DNA from: Photobacterium sanctipauli
GTDB taxonomy: Bacteria > Pseudomonadota > Gammaproteobacteria > Enterobacterales > Vibrionaceae
Assembly (NCBI RefSeq): GCF_003026495.1
Contig: NZ_PYMA01000008.1
Span: 141,726-205,725, forward strand
Direction of reading: 5' to 3'
Length of the DNA stretch: 64,000 bases
In this document: positions 48,671 to 57,378 of the stretch, in pieces
How positions within the stretch are numbered: position 1 is the first letter of the stretch
How the letters are laid out: every line of letters begins with the position of its first letter
Position numbers and translations under genes: made by a program
Notes under the pieces: generated by a model
The model's database searches: none
What the model saw: only the letters and a program-made list of their open reading frames with translations
What the model was told of the DNA's origin: nothing

Positions 48671-48686
48671 AGAGAGGTAGATCACA
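48671..48686 (+). promoter_or_regulatory. weaker CRP-type site
   Basis: AGAGAGGTAGATCACA keeps the right half TCACA and 3 of 5 of the left half. It lies between the SlmA-like site and the TTTTTAACG repeats. Low confidence. Confidence 0.3.
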
Positions 48687-48700
48687 GTCATTAATTAACG

Positions 48701-48740
48701 GTTTTTACGTGGAAAAAACGCTTTTTAACGTTTTTAACGG
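48701..48740 (+). repeat. phased TTTTTAACG repeats, candidate ChiS sites
   Basis: GTTTTTACG (48701), CTTTTTAACG (48721) and TTTTTAACGG (48731) are three related copies, the last two 10 bases apart. The first, with AAAAAACG at 48713, also forms an inverted repeat. Their position between the SlmA-like site and the operon fits ChiS binding sites. I do not remember the ChiS consensus, so this is inference. Confidence 0.4.
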
Positions 48741-48768
48741 ACTGTCAGATTGACCGAATTGTTAATCC

Positions 48769-48876
48769 GGAGTTTCCTTAAGTCATTGAGAGCCTACAAG
48801 GCCATTCGTTAGGGTCGCTTTACTCAACCTAAACGAAGTAGGTTCCAAACTCCCTCGCACTAGCGAGAACTTTTTT
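48769..48876 (+). promoter_or_regulatory. structured leader of the chitin operon with terminator-like hairpin
   Basis: GGAGTTT (48769-48775) can pair with AAACTCC (48847-48853) and enclose a stem of TTCGTTAGGGT (48805-48815) with ACCTAAACGAA (48827-48837; one mismatch, one G-U). Directly after it CTCGC-ACTA-GCGAG (48854-48867) is followed by AAC and six T (48871-48876), a weak intrinsic terminator shape. The binding-protein gene starts 36 bases later. This suggests RNA-level control, but the stems and their order come from eye inspection. Confidence 0.45.
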
Positions 48877-48912
48877 AATAAGTGAAACAAAAGCAAAGAG
48901 TAAGGAACAGCT

Positions 48913-50592
48913 ATGCTTGCCAATATAAAGAAAACCCAGTTAGCAATGGCAGTTGTTGCCGCAGCAGCTTCAGCACTAACCGCGCCTGTTGTTTCAGCAG
49001 CAGAACGCAGTGAGCTAACTATTGTGCCTCAGTTCTACCCTACAATGGTGCGCAACTTTAACCCATTCCTAGATACAAGCTTGCACACAACTACCGAGTT
49101 CATTTACGAGCCTTTGGTTATCTTTAACCAAATGAAAGGTAACGAGCCGGTAATGCGTCTGGCCAAAGACTACTACATGTCTGACGACCTAATGCAGGTG
49201 ACGTTTGAAATGCGTGACGGCGTGAAATGGTCTGATGGCAAAGCGCTAACAGCCGCTGACGTTGCATACACCATCGAATTGCTTCAGAGCAAACCTGAGC
49301 TTGACCGTACTGGTGTAAACAAGTGGGTTAAGTCTGTTAAGGCAGACGGCAACAAGGTTATCTTTGACCTGAATGAAGCAACGTCTAATGCTCCATTCGA
49401 AATCACTAAAGTGCCAATCGTACCTAAGCACGTATGGAGTAAAGTAAAATCACCTGAGTCGTTCGCGAACGAAAACCCAGTTGGTTCAGGTCCGTTCACG
49501 GATATCGACACCTTTACCCCTCAGCTTTACATCCAGTGTCAGAACCCTAACTACTGGGATAAAGACAACCTAGATGTTGACTGTCTTCGCCTACCACAGA
49601 TCGCAGGTAACGATCAGCTACTGGCTAAAGTTATCAACTCTGAGCTAGACTGGACATCTTCGTTCATTCCAGACATCGACAGTACTTATGCTGCGGCTAA
49701 CCCGAACCACAAGTACTGGTACCCTGAAGCAGGTACACAGTCTTTCCTTCTGAACTACAAGTCGCCAAAAGCGGGCAACAAAGAAGCCATCAACAACGTT
49801 GACTTCCGCCGTGCATTCTCAATGGCACTTGATCGTCAAACTATCATTGACATCGCTTTCTACGGCAACGGTACACCAAACAACTACGCATCTGGCCTAG
49901 GCGGTGCATTTAAAGCTTGGTCTGACGACGCTGTCTACAACAAGTACAAAGGCTTCAATACGTACAATGTTGAAGGCGCGAAGGCTCAGTTGAAGAAAGC
50001 CGGCTTTAAAGACACCGATGGTGACGGTTTCGTTGAAACACCAACAGGTAAAGAAATTTCATTTGAAATTATCTCACCAAACGGTTGGACTGACTTCAAC
50101 AACACTGTTCAGCTAGCAGTAGAGCAGCTTCAAGAGGCGGGTATCAACGCTAAAGCACGTACACCTGATTTTGCTATCTACAACAAGGCAATGCAGGACG
50201 CGACATATGACGTTGCATACACCAACTTCTTCCACGGTGCAGATCCACACACTTACTGGAACGACGGCTTTAACTCAGCGCTTCAGGAAGGTGAAGGTAA
50301 GCCTCGCTTTGCAATGCACCACTACAAGAATGCTGAGCTAGATAAGCTACTAAACAGCTTCTACAAGACGGCTGATCGTGAAGAGCAGCTAGAAATTGCA
50401 CAGAGCATCCAGAAAGTGATTGCTGAAAACCAAATCACTGTTCCTGTCATGTCTGGCGCATTCAACTTCCAGTACAACACCACTCGCTTCGACGGTTGGT
50501 GGAACGAAAACAATCCTAAGGGCCGTCCAATGGTTTGGGCTGGTGTTCAGGAGCGTCTACTTCAAGTACTTGACCTAAAACCAAAAGCTTAA
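48913..50592 (+). CDS. cbp: periplasmic chitin-oligosaccharide-binding protein
   Basis: The 559-residue protein has a signal peptide (MLANIKKTQLAMAVV... with cleavage near AAERSE, about residue 30) and the SBP_bac_5 fold (YEPLVIFNQM, RDGVKWSDGKALTAADV, NPVGSGPFT). It binds (GlcNAc)n in the periplasm, feeds the ABC importer encoded next, and in V. cholerae represses ChiS when unliganded. AAGGAA precedes the ATG. Codon use (CTA, GTT, CGT-rich) indicates high expression, higher than the permease genes. It is the first gene of the operon. A stable 9-bp hairpin follows. Confidence 0.95.
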   Translation: MLANIKKTQLAMAVVAAAASALTAPVVSAAERSELTIVPQFYPTMVRNFNPFLDTSLHTTTEFIYEPLVIFNQMKGNEPVMRLAKDYYMSDDLMQVTFEMRDGVKWSDGKALTAADVAYTIELLQSKPELDRTGVNKWVKSVKADGNKVIFDLNEATSNAPFEITKVPIVPKHVWSKVKSPESFANENPVGSGPFTDIDTFTPQLYIQCQNPNYWDKDNLDVDCLRLPQIAGNDQLLAKVINSELDWTSSFIPDIDSTYAAANPNHKYWYPEAGTQSFLLNYKSPKAGNKEAINNVDFRRAFSMALDRQTIIDIAFYGNGTPNNYASGLGGAFKAWSDDAVYNKYKGFNTYNVEGAKAQLKKAGFKDTDGDGFVETPTGKEISFEIISPNGWTDFNNTVQLAVEQLQEAGINAKARTPDFAIYNKAMQDATYDVAYTNFFHGADPHTYWNDGFNSALQEGEGKPRFAMHHYKNAELDKLLNSFYKTADREEQLEIAQSIQKVIAENQITVPVMSGAFNFQYNTTRFDGWWNENNPKGRPMVWAGVQERLLQVLDLKPKA

Positions 50593-50606
50593 TTTCTACT
50601 TAACTT

Positions 50607-50629
50607 GCGGTGCGCGCCTTGCGCACCGC
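50607..50629 (+). repeat. intercistronic hairpin after the binding-protein gene
   Basis: GCGGTGCGC pairs perfectly with GCGCACCGC over GCCTT. There is no T run after it. In ABC operons such stems protect the upstream message from 3' decay and lower permease levels, so a similar role is likely. Confidence 0.65.
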
Positions 50630-50730
50630 GTATTCCCCCCTCCTTCTGTAGTGTATGGCGCCAGTCGTCAGGGGGTTTTTCGTCCGGAATCCAGCTTCGG
50701 GAGTGTTGCTGGTATGGAAAGGTGTGAGTT

Positions 50731-51717
50731 ATGGGATTTTTTCTACGACGTTTATCGTTTTATTTCATAGCGTTCCTCGTGGCCGCTACGATCAACTTTA
50801 TAATACCGCGAGCAATGCCTGGTGACCCAGTTACCATGATGTTTGCTAACGCAACAATTCAGGTAACCCCAGAGCGTATTGCTGCAATGACAAAGCTGCT
50901 TGGCTTTGTAGATGGCCCGCTATACGAGCAATACTTTACCTACCTAAAGAGTATCTTTAGCTGGAACCTGGGTATCTCAATCCAGACTTACCCGCAAACA
51001 GTTAACGCCATGTTGGGCAACGCGGTAGGCTGGTCACTATTTCTGGCTGGTACAGCGGTTATCCTATCGTTCTGTATCGGTTCTATCCTTGGTATTTTCG
51101 CAGCTTGGAAACGCGGCAGTAAATACGATGCCTTTATTTCCCCAGCCATGCTGGTGGTACAGGCCGTACCTGCTGTGGTTACCGCGATGATTGCGCTATA
51201 TACCTTTGCTATCAGCCTCAAGTGGTTCCCGAGTGGTTATGCCTATACGGCAGGGCAAGTTGCCGACTGGACCAGCTGGGCGTTCTACAAGGATGTCGCC
51301 TACCACGCTGTACTGCCTCTTATCTGTGCAACCATTATCCAGATTGGTGGCTTCCTTATCAGCATGCGTAACAACATGATCAACCTGCTGAACGAAGACT
51401 ACATCACCATGGCGAAAGGTAAGGGCTTGAGCGAAAACCGAGTTGTCTTCAACTATGCAGCCCGCAACGCCATGCTACCAAGTGTCACCGCACTTTCGAT
51501 GGCGTTGGGTATGGCAATCGGTGGTCAGCTTATCATCGAAATCATCTTCAACTACCCGGGCCTAGGTACCGTACTACTGAACGCAATCAACGCTCGTGAC
51601 TATCAGGTACTGCAAGGTCAGCTGCTAATCATGACCCTATTCATGCTGTTCTTTAACTTCCTAGCCGACCTACTAATCGTTGCTCTGGACCCTCGCCTAC
51701 GCAAGGGAGGAAAATAA
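50731..51717 (+). CDS. chitobiose ABC transporter permease 1
   Basis: The 328-residue DppB-type permease has six hydrophobic segments (first at about 10-28) and the EAA-type cytoplasmic loop YITMAKGKGLSENRVVFNYAARNAMLP. It forms the inner-membrane channel with the next gene. AAAGG precedes the ATG, and the next gene starts 2 bases after its stop. The order binding protein, two permeases, two ATPases is that of V. cholerae VC0620-VC0616. Confidence 0.95.
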   Translation: MGFFLRRLSFYFIAFLVAATINFIIPRAMPGDPVTMMFANATIQVTPERIAAMTKLLGFVDGPLYEQYFTYLKSIFSWNLGISIQTYPQTVNAMLGNAVGWSLFLAGTAVILSFCIGSILGIFAAWKRGSKYDAFISPAMLVVQAVPAVVTAMIALYTFAISLKWFPSGYAYTAGQVADWTSWAFYKDVAYHAVLPLICATIIQIGGFLISMRNNMINLLNEDYITMAKGKGLSENRVVFNYAARNAMLPSVTALSMALGMAIGGQLIIEIIFNYPGLGTVLLNAINARDYQVLQGQLLIMTLFMLFFNFLADLLIVALDPRLRKGGK

Positions 51718-51719
51718 TC

Positions 51720-52751
51720 ATGAAAGCCTTATTTAAACTATTGTCGAATAATGGCAAAGCGATGCTGGGCCTCGCCATTATCACCATCTTTATCCTGGGC
51801 GCCGTGTTTGCTCCACTGATCACCAAGCACGCACCGGACCGCAAAACAGGCAACCCTCATGAGTACCCTGCGTTTGTCGTAAAAGCGGCACAAAGCAACC
51901 CGGACGGTTGGGTAGCAGAAAACTTAGCGGATAACCGCCGTACCCTGCTAATGTCGAAAAAAGCTGACCATGTCATGGGTACCTCCCGTATGGGTCGCGA
52001 CATCTGGTCACAGGTTGTATACGGCACGCGTACCTCGCTGGCTGTTGGCTTCGGGGCCGGCATCGTAGTGTGCTTCTTGGCTACCATCATCGGTGTATCA
52101 GCCGGTTACTTCGGCGGCCGCGTTGATGATGTGCTAACGGCAGCAATGAACATCATGCTGGTTATCCCCCAGTTCCCGTTGCTATTTGTCATCGCCGCCT
52201 TTATCGGTCAGGCAGGCCCGCTCACCATTGCCATCGTAATAGGGATGACCTCCTGGGCATGGGGTGCCCGTGTCGTCCGGGCCCAAACCCTATCCCTGCG
52301 TGAAAAAGAGTTTGTCAAAGCCGCTGAGGTACTGGGCGAGTCTTCATGGCGCATTATCTTCGTCGAGATTCTACCTAACTTGGTTTCTATTGTCGGTGCA
52401 AGCTTCATCGGCTCGGTAATGCTAGCAATCATGACCGAGGCAACCCTGTCATTCCTAGGCTTGGGCGATCCTAACACCATCAGTTGGGGCGTGATGCTAA
52501 ACAACGTTCGTACCTCTTCGTCAATGTTGGTTGGCGCTTGGTGGGAGCTATTCGCACCGTGTCTTGCACTGATCTTTATCGCTATCGGCCTTGCGCTACT
52601 TAACTTTGCCGTTGATGAAATTGCCAACCCGCAGCTCCGCTCGCATAAGGGCATGCGCCGCTGGCAGAACATGGCTAAGAAAAACCAAGAACAAGAAAAA
52701 GAAAAAGCGGCTGTTGAAGCTCAGCCTGCCCTTGAAGGGGGAGAGAAATAA
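51720..52751 (+). CDS. chitobiose ABC transporter permease 2
   Basis: The 343-residue DppC-type permease has an N-terminal helix (about 14-34), a periplasmic stretch, five further helices and the loop REKEFVKAAEVLGESSWRIIFVEILPN. A Lys/Glu-rich tail follows (QNMAKKNQEQEKEKAAVEA). It pairs with permease 1. GGGAGG precedes the ATG, and the stop overlaps the next ATG (TAATG). Confidence 0.95.
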   Translation: MKALFKLLSNNGKAMLGLAIITIFILGAVFAPLITKHAPDRKTGNPHEYPAFVVKAAQSNPDGWVAENLADNRRTLLMSKKADHVMGTSRMGRDIWSQVVYGTRTSLAVGFGAGIVVCFLATIIGVSAGYFGGRVDDVLTAAMNIMLVIPQFPLLFVIAAFIGQAGPLTIAIVIGMTSWAWGARVVRAQTLSLREKEFVKAAEVLGESSWRIIFVEILPNLVSIVGASFIGSVMLAIMTEATLSFLGLGDPNTISWGVMLNNVRTSSSMLVGAWWELFAPCLALIFIAIGLALLNFAVDEIANPQLRSHKGMRRWQNMAKKNQEQEKEKAAVEAQPALEGGEK

Positions 52752-53722
52752 TGACCAATCCACAAATTTCCATTCGCAACCTATGCGTTGACTACATTAC
52801 CGATGCGGGCGATGTCCGCGCGGTAAACAATGTCAGCTTCGATATCGGTAAAGGTGAGATTTTTGGTCTTGCGGGCGAATCTGGCTGCGGTAAATCCACG
52901 GTTGCCTTCTCACTGATGCGCCTTCACAAGCCGCCAGCATTCATCACCGGCGGTGAGGTGATCTTCGATGGCCATGGCGACATCCTGAAATACAGCGACG
53001 CGCAAATGACCGCGTTCCGCTGGAGCGAAATCTCGATGGTATTCCAGAGTGCGATGAACGCCTTGAACCCTGTGCTTACCATGGAAGAGCAGTTCTGCGA
53101 TGTGATCATGCGCCACACCAACCTGAGCCGCGAGCAAGCTGTTCGCCGAGCAGAAGGCCTGTTGGAGATTGTCGATATTCACCCTAACCGCCTGCGCGAC
53201 TACCCACACCAGTTCTCTGGTGGTATGCGCCAGCGTTTGGTGATTGCTATCGCGCTCGCACTAAACCCGAAAATGATCATTATGGACGAGCCAACCACCG
53301 CGCTTGATGTTGTGGTTCAACGCGAGATCCTGCAGAAGATCTATGCCCTTAAAGAAGAGTTTGGCTTCTCAATCTTGTTCATTACCCACGACTTGTCATT
53401 GATGGTCGAATTCTCGGATCGCATCGGCATCATGTACTCGGGGGAGCTGGTTGAAGTCGCCCCGTCTAAGCAAATCCTAGAAACCCCATACCACCCTTAT
53501 ACCGAGGGGCTGGGGAGCTCATTCCCACCGTTGACTGGTCCTAAGACCCGTCTAACAGGGATCCCAGGCAACCCGTTGAACTTACTTGAAGTGCCTACAG
53601 GCTGCCGTTTCCAGGCTCGCTGTAGCAAGGCGCATGACGCGTGCTTTACCCAAGCCACGCAACTACGCCAGCTAGAACCAGGCCGTTTAAGCAACTGCCA
53701 CCTATTCAACAAGAGCAGTTAA
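52751..53722 (+). CDS. chitobiose ABC transporter ATP-binding protein 1
   Basis: The 323-residue OppD-type ATPase has Walker [10 protein letters not shown], the signature FSGGMRQR, Walker [13 protein letters not shown], and the OppD/F C-terminal region with CRFQARC...C. It powers import of chitin disaccharides with the second ATPase. It is translationally coupled to permease 2 by one overlapping base. Confidence 0.96.
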   Translation: MTNPQISIRNLCVDYITDAGDVRAVNNVSFDIGKGEIFGLAGESGCGKSTVAFSLMRLHKPPAFITGGEVIFDGHGDILKYSDAQMTAFRWSEISMVFQSAMNALNPVLTMEEQFCDVIMRHTNLSREQAVRRAEGLLEIVDIHPNRLRDYPHQFSGGMRQRLVIAIALALNPKMIIMDEPTTALDVVVQREILQKIYALKEEFGFSILFITHDLSLMVEFSDRIGIMYSGELVEVAPSKQILETPYHPYTEGLGSSFPPLTGPKTRLTGIPGNPLNLLEVPTGCRFQARCSKAHDACFTQATQLRQLEPGRLSNCHLFNKSS

Positions 53723-53746
53723 TAAAGAGAAGAATTAGGAGGCATT

Positions 53747-54742
53747 ATGAGCAAGCCACTAGGACAACCAATTATCGAAGGAAAGAATCTGGTCAAAGAC
53801 TTTCCTGTCAGCAGTAACTCGCTGAAAAAATCCATGATGCGCGCCATTAACGACGTGTCATTCAAAATGTACAAGAGCCGTGGCCTCTCCGTTGTGGGCG
53901 AGTCTGGCTCGGGTAAGTCGACCACAGCCAAAATGATCGCCAAGATGTATGCGCCAACCAGTGGCCACATCGAATACTTTGGCCGCGATATTGCCACTAT
54001 CGAGAAAAAGCATGACCTGATGACCTACCGTCAGGGTGTGCAGATGGTATGGCAGGACCCGTTTGGCTCGTTGAACCCAACACACACCATCTTCCACCAT
54101 ATTGCCCGCCCGCTGTTGATCCACAACAAGGTCAGCAAAGGCAACAAGAAAGAGCTGGAGGAAATGGTGTACAGCCTGCTGGATCAGGTCGGCCTGATCC
54201 CGCCAAAGGAAACAGCTGCGAAATACCCCCACCAGCTTTCTGGCGGCCAGCGCCAGCGCGTCAACTTGGCCCGTAACATCGCTGTTGGTGCAGAGGTTGT
54301 GCTTGCCGACGAGCCAACGTCGATGCTGGACGTATCAATCCGCGCGGGTGTCCTTAACCTGATGGAAGAGATGAAGTTTGAGCGTGAAATGGCACTGCTT
54401 TACATCACTCACGATATCGCAACCGCTCGCTACATCGCAGAAGACCTTGCCGTTATGTACGTCGGCCACATGGTTGAGTGGGGCGATACCGAAGAGATCA
54501 TCCACGATCCGCAGCACCCATACACCCAGCTGCTGGTTTCAGCGGTACCGGATCCAAGCAAGTCTATTCACGAAAAGCTCAAAGGCAACAAAGGCGAGAT
54601 CCCGCTATGGACCCCTGAAAGCCTAGGCTGTCCGTTTGCTGGCCGCTGTACGCATGCCACCGACAAGTGTCGCGAACAGTTGCCAGGGATTACCCAGCTT
54701 TCCGACAACCACTTTGTCCGTTGCTACCTGTACGAAAACTAA
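53747..54742 (+). CDS. chitobiose ABC transporter ATP-binding protein 2
   Basis: The 331-residue OppF-type ATPase has Walker A GESGSGKST, signature LSGGQRQRV, Walker B VVLADEPTSMLD, and a C-terminal CPFAGRCTHATDKC motif. It is the second nucleotide-binding subunit of the heteromeric importer. AGGAGG precedes the ATG. The GH9 gene starts 11 bases after its stop. Confidence 0.96.
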   Translation: MSKPLGQPIIEGKNLVKDFPVSSNSLKKSMMRAINDVSFKMYKSRGLSVVGESGSGKSTTAKMIAKMYAPTSGHIEYFGRDIATIEKKHDLMTYRQGVQMVWQDPFGSLNPTHTIFHHIARPLLIHNKVSKGNKKELEEMVYSLLDQVGLIPPKETAAKYPHQLSGGQRQRVNLARNIAVGAEVVLADEPTSMLDVSIRAGVLNLMEEMKFEREMALLYITHDIATARYIAEDLAVMYVGHMVEWGDTEEIIHDPQHPYTQLLVSAVPDPSKSIHEKLKGNKGEIPLWTPESLGCPFAGRCTHATDKCREQLPGITQLSDNHFVRCYLYEN

Positions 54743-54753
54743 TTGGAGGATCA

Positions 54754-56490
54754 ATGCAGCTGTTAACGAACCATTTGGGCTACGAACGCAACGGTGCTAA
54801 GCAAGTTATCTTGCAAGCGCCGGCACAACAACAGCAACTTGAAGCTGACGTTGTCTGCTGCCGTTCTGGCGAGCCCGTGTTACAGCTGCCTCTCAAGGCC
54901 TGTGGTCCGGTAGACCAGTGGCATACTGGTTACACCTACGCCGGGGACTTCACCGCATTAACCACCTGCGGTGAGTACTTTGTACGTGTAGGTGAAACCC
55001 AGTCGAAGCCATTTATGATTGCCGAGGGGCTGTTAATGCATCGCACGTTCAGCGATGTTATCCATTACTTCAAATCGCAACGTTGTGGCGGCATCTTCGA
55101 GCAAGCCGACCAACAAGTGCCTCTACTGGGAACTGACATTACGGTTGATGCCCGGGGCGGTTGGTACGACGCATCCGGTGACGTCAGCAAGTATTTTAGC
55201 CACTTATCATACAGTAACTACCTTAACCCGCAGCAGACACCGATGATCGTGTGGAATATGCTACATGCCTTCGAAACCCTTGAACCTGAAGCGGGCTTTG
55301 CCAAGTTCACTCAGGTTAGGTTAATCGAAGAAGCACTGCACGGGGCTGACTTTCTGCTACGGATGAAATCAACCGACGGTTATTTTTATACCACGGTTTT
55401 TGATAAATGGAGTAAAACCACCGAGCAACGTGAGATTTGCAGCTACGGCACCCAAGATGGCATCAAGTCAACCGACTACCAAGCCGCCTTTCGCCAAGGG
55501 GCCGGTGTAGCCATTGCCGCATTGGCCAGTGCATCCCGGTTGCTTACTGACACTTCGGTCAAAGCACTTGGCTTTGAAAATGCCTCGAAAGCCAAAGCCT
55601 ACTTGGCTGCCGCAGCAGATGGCTATTGGCACCTTGCTGAAATGAACAAGCAGTACCTTAATGACGGCTGTGAAAACATTATTGATGAATACTGCGCCTT
55701 GTTGGCCGCTGTCGAGCTCTATCGCGCCACGTCAGATAACGTCTATCTTGACCAATCAAGACACTGGGCAATCCGCTTGTCGGCACGCCAAGTAAGCGAC
55801 GAAACCCGCCAGCATTACTGGTCTGCCAACCAGGACGGCAGTCGCCCTTACTACCACGGTGCCGAAGCAGGGCTGCCAGCCATTAGCTTGATGTGTTACC
55901 TCAAGGTCGAAACCGACACCGCTAACCAGCAACGCATTGGCGATATCGTCCATCGCGCCTTGGGCTTTGAGCTCGCTATCACCCACGAGGTAAATAACCC
56001 ATTTGGTTACCCTCGGCAGTACGTCAAGCCAGTCAACGGCAATAAGCACAGCGCCTTCTTTATTCCCCACGACAACGAAACGGGCTACTGGTGGCAGGGC
56101 GAGAATGCCCGCCTCGCTTCACTCGCGGCCATGGCCTATATGGCTCAGCAGTGCCCGGCGGCCGGTGACCTTAAGCCTGAGTTAAAGGCTTACGCCCAGC
56201 GAGCCACTGACTGGCTGGTTGGCCTAAACCCCTTTGATATGTCAATGCTTGACGGCCACGGTTTCAATAACCCCGATTACCTTCCGGAGCTTGGCTTCCA
56301 AAATGCCAAGGGCGGCGTATGTAACGGCATCACCGCTGGCTTTGACAACGAACACGACATCGCCTTCAACCCAGAGCCGCAAGCACAAGACATGCTGCAA
56401 AACTGGCGTTGGGGCGAGCAATGGATCCCCCACGCGGGCTGGTACTTACTTGCTGTTGCCTTGCAGTATAAGGAGCGCAAACATGGCTAA
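54754..56490 (+). CDS. GH9 exo-beta-D-glucosaminidase
   Basis: The 578-residue enzyme starts at ATG 54754 behind GGAGGA; a longer frame reading into the previous gene has no family similarity. An N-terminal Ig-like domain (about 1-90) precedes the GH9 barrel. Catalytic residues are D139 and D143 (GGWYDASGD) and E555 (RWGEQW). The same numbers are those I recall for the P. profundum GH9 exo-glucosaminidase. There is no signal peptide, so it acts in the cytoplasm. It removes glucosamine from the non-reducing end of chitosan disaccharides or GlcN-GlcNAc, while typical GH9 enzymes are cellulases. It overlaps gspK by 8 bases, and GspK can phosphorylate the released glucosamine. Confidence 0.9.
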   Translation: MQLLTNHLGYERNGAKQVILQAPAQQQQLEADVVCCRSGEPVLQLPLKACGPVDQWHTGYTYAGDFTALTTCGEYFVRVGETQSKPFMIAEGLLMHRTFSDVIHYFKSQRCGGIFEQADQQVPLLGTDITVDARGGWYDASGDVSKYFSHLSYSNYLNPQQTPMIVWNMLHAFETLEPEAGFAKFTQVRLIEEALHGADFLLRMKSTDGYFYTTVFDKWSKTTEQREICSYGTQDGIKSTDYQAAFRQGAGVAIAALASASRLLTDTSVKALGFENASKAKAYLAAAADGYWHLAEMNKQYLNDGCENIIDEYCALLAAVELYRATSDNVYLDQSRHWAIRLSARQVSDETRQHYWSANQDGSRPYYHGAEAGLPAISLMCYLKVETDTANQQRIGDIVHRALGFELAITHEVNNPFGYPRQYVKPVNGNKHSAFFIPHDNETGYWWQGENARLASLAAMAYMAQQCPAAGDLKPELKAYAQRATDWLVGLNPFDMSMLDGHGFNNPDYLPELGFQNAKGGVCNGITAGFDNEHDIAFNPEPQAQDMLQNWRWGEQWIPHAGWYLLAVALQYKERKHG

Positions 56491-57376
56491 CTCCGTTTTA
56501 TATTATGTTGGTGTTGATGGTGGCGGTACTTCATGCCGCGCGCGCATTACCAACCTTGCTGGTGACGTACTTGGCGAGGCCAAAACAGGCAGCGCCAATA
56601 TCTTGCTAGGTGCAACGGTGGCAATGCAGTCTATCCAAGATGCCATTGCAACCGCCGCAGAATTAGCAGGCCTTGGCGGGCAAGATTTTGCCCACATGGC
56701 CGTTGGCCTCGCCCTTGCAGGCGCAGAGCAACAAGATGCTTGGCATGATTTTATGGCCCAACCCCACCCATATGCCTCTATCACCCTCAATACTGACGCC
56801 TATGGTGCCTGCCTTGGCGCATGGGGCGGTAATGATGGGGCCATTCTTATCGCTGGGACTGGCTCATGTGGGATCTTCCTCGATAGCGGCAAACAACATG
56901 TTGTCGGTGGGCGCGAGTTCCCTATTTCAGACCAAGGTGGCGGGGCAATAATGGGCCTTAGACTCATCCAGCAAGTATTACTTGCTGCCGACGGCATCGT
57001 CAAAATGACCCCGCTAGCAGAGCATGTGCTCGAGCACTTCAACCAGGATATTGATGCCATTGTTCGCTGGTCGAAAACAGCGCGCCCGTGCGACTACGGC
57101 CAGTTTTCACCAGCGATCTTTGCGCATGCCAACCATGGCGACGCCCTCTCTATCGAGCTGCTAAACCAAACGGCAACCGATGTTGAAATGTGGATGCAGG
57201 CGCTGATCAACCTTGGCGCCAAAGAAATTTGCCTGATGGGCAGCATTGCCGAGCGCATCATCCCTTGGCTGATCCCGCCAATGCAAAAACGCGTCGCCAC
57301 CCCCCAAGGAGATGCCATGGACGGAGCGCTTGCCATGGCTCAGGGCAACCACAACCTTTACCCGCAGCGAGGCTAA
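56483..57376 (+). CDS. gspK: glucosamine-specific kinase
   Basis: The 297-residue enzyme starts at ATG 56483 (MANSVLYYVGVDGGGT) behind AAGGAG; the frame is open further upstream within the GH9 gene but without similarity. It belongs to the BadF/BadG sugar-kinase ASKHA family, with phosphate loop DGGGTSCRARI and adenosine loop ILIAGTGSCGIF. V. cholerae GspK phosphorylates glucosamine to GlcN-6-P. Its stop is 2 bases before the hexosaminidase ATG. The overlap with GH9 suggests matched synthesis of both enzymes. Confidence 0.94.
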   Translation: MANSVLYYVGVDGGGTSCRARITNLAGDVLGEAKTGSANILLGATVAMQSIQDAIATAAELAGLGGQDFAHMAVGLALAGAEQQDAWHDFMAQPHPYASITLNTDAYGACLGAWGGNDGAILIAGTGSCGIFLDSGKQHVVGGREFPISDQGGGAIMGLRLIQQVLLAADGIVKMTPLAEHVLEHFNQDIDAIVRWSKTARPCDYGQFSPAIFAHANHGDALSIELLNQTATDVEMWMQALINLGAKEICLMGSIAERIIPWLIPPMQKRVATPQGDAMDGALAMAQGNHNLYPQRG

Positions 57377-57378
57377 CC

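Noticed and set aside
56234..56482. N-terminal extension of the GspK frame into the GH9 gene
   Set aside because: The extra 83 residues match no kinase. The ATG at 56483 has a ribosome-binding site and gives the family length.
57190..57378. N-terminal extension of the hexosaminidase frame into gspK
   Set aside because: The extra 63 residues are Arg/His/Pro-rich and lie out of frame over gspK. The ATG at 57379 gives the known length.
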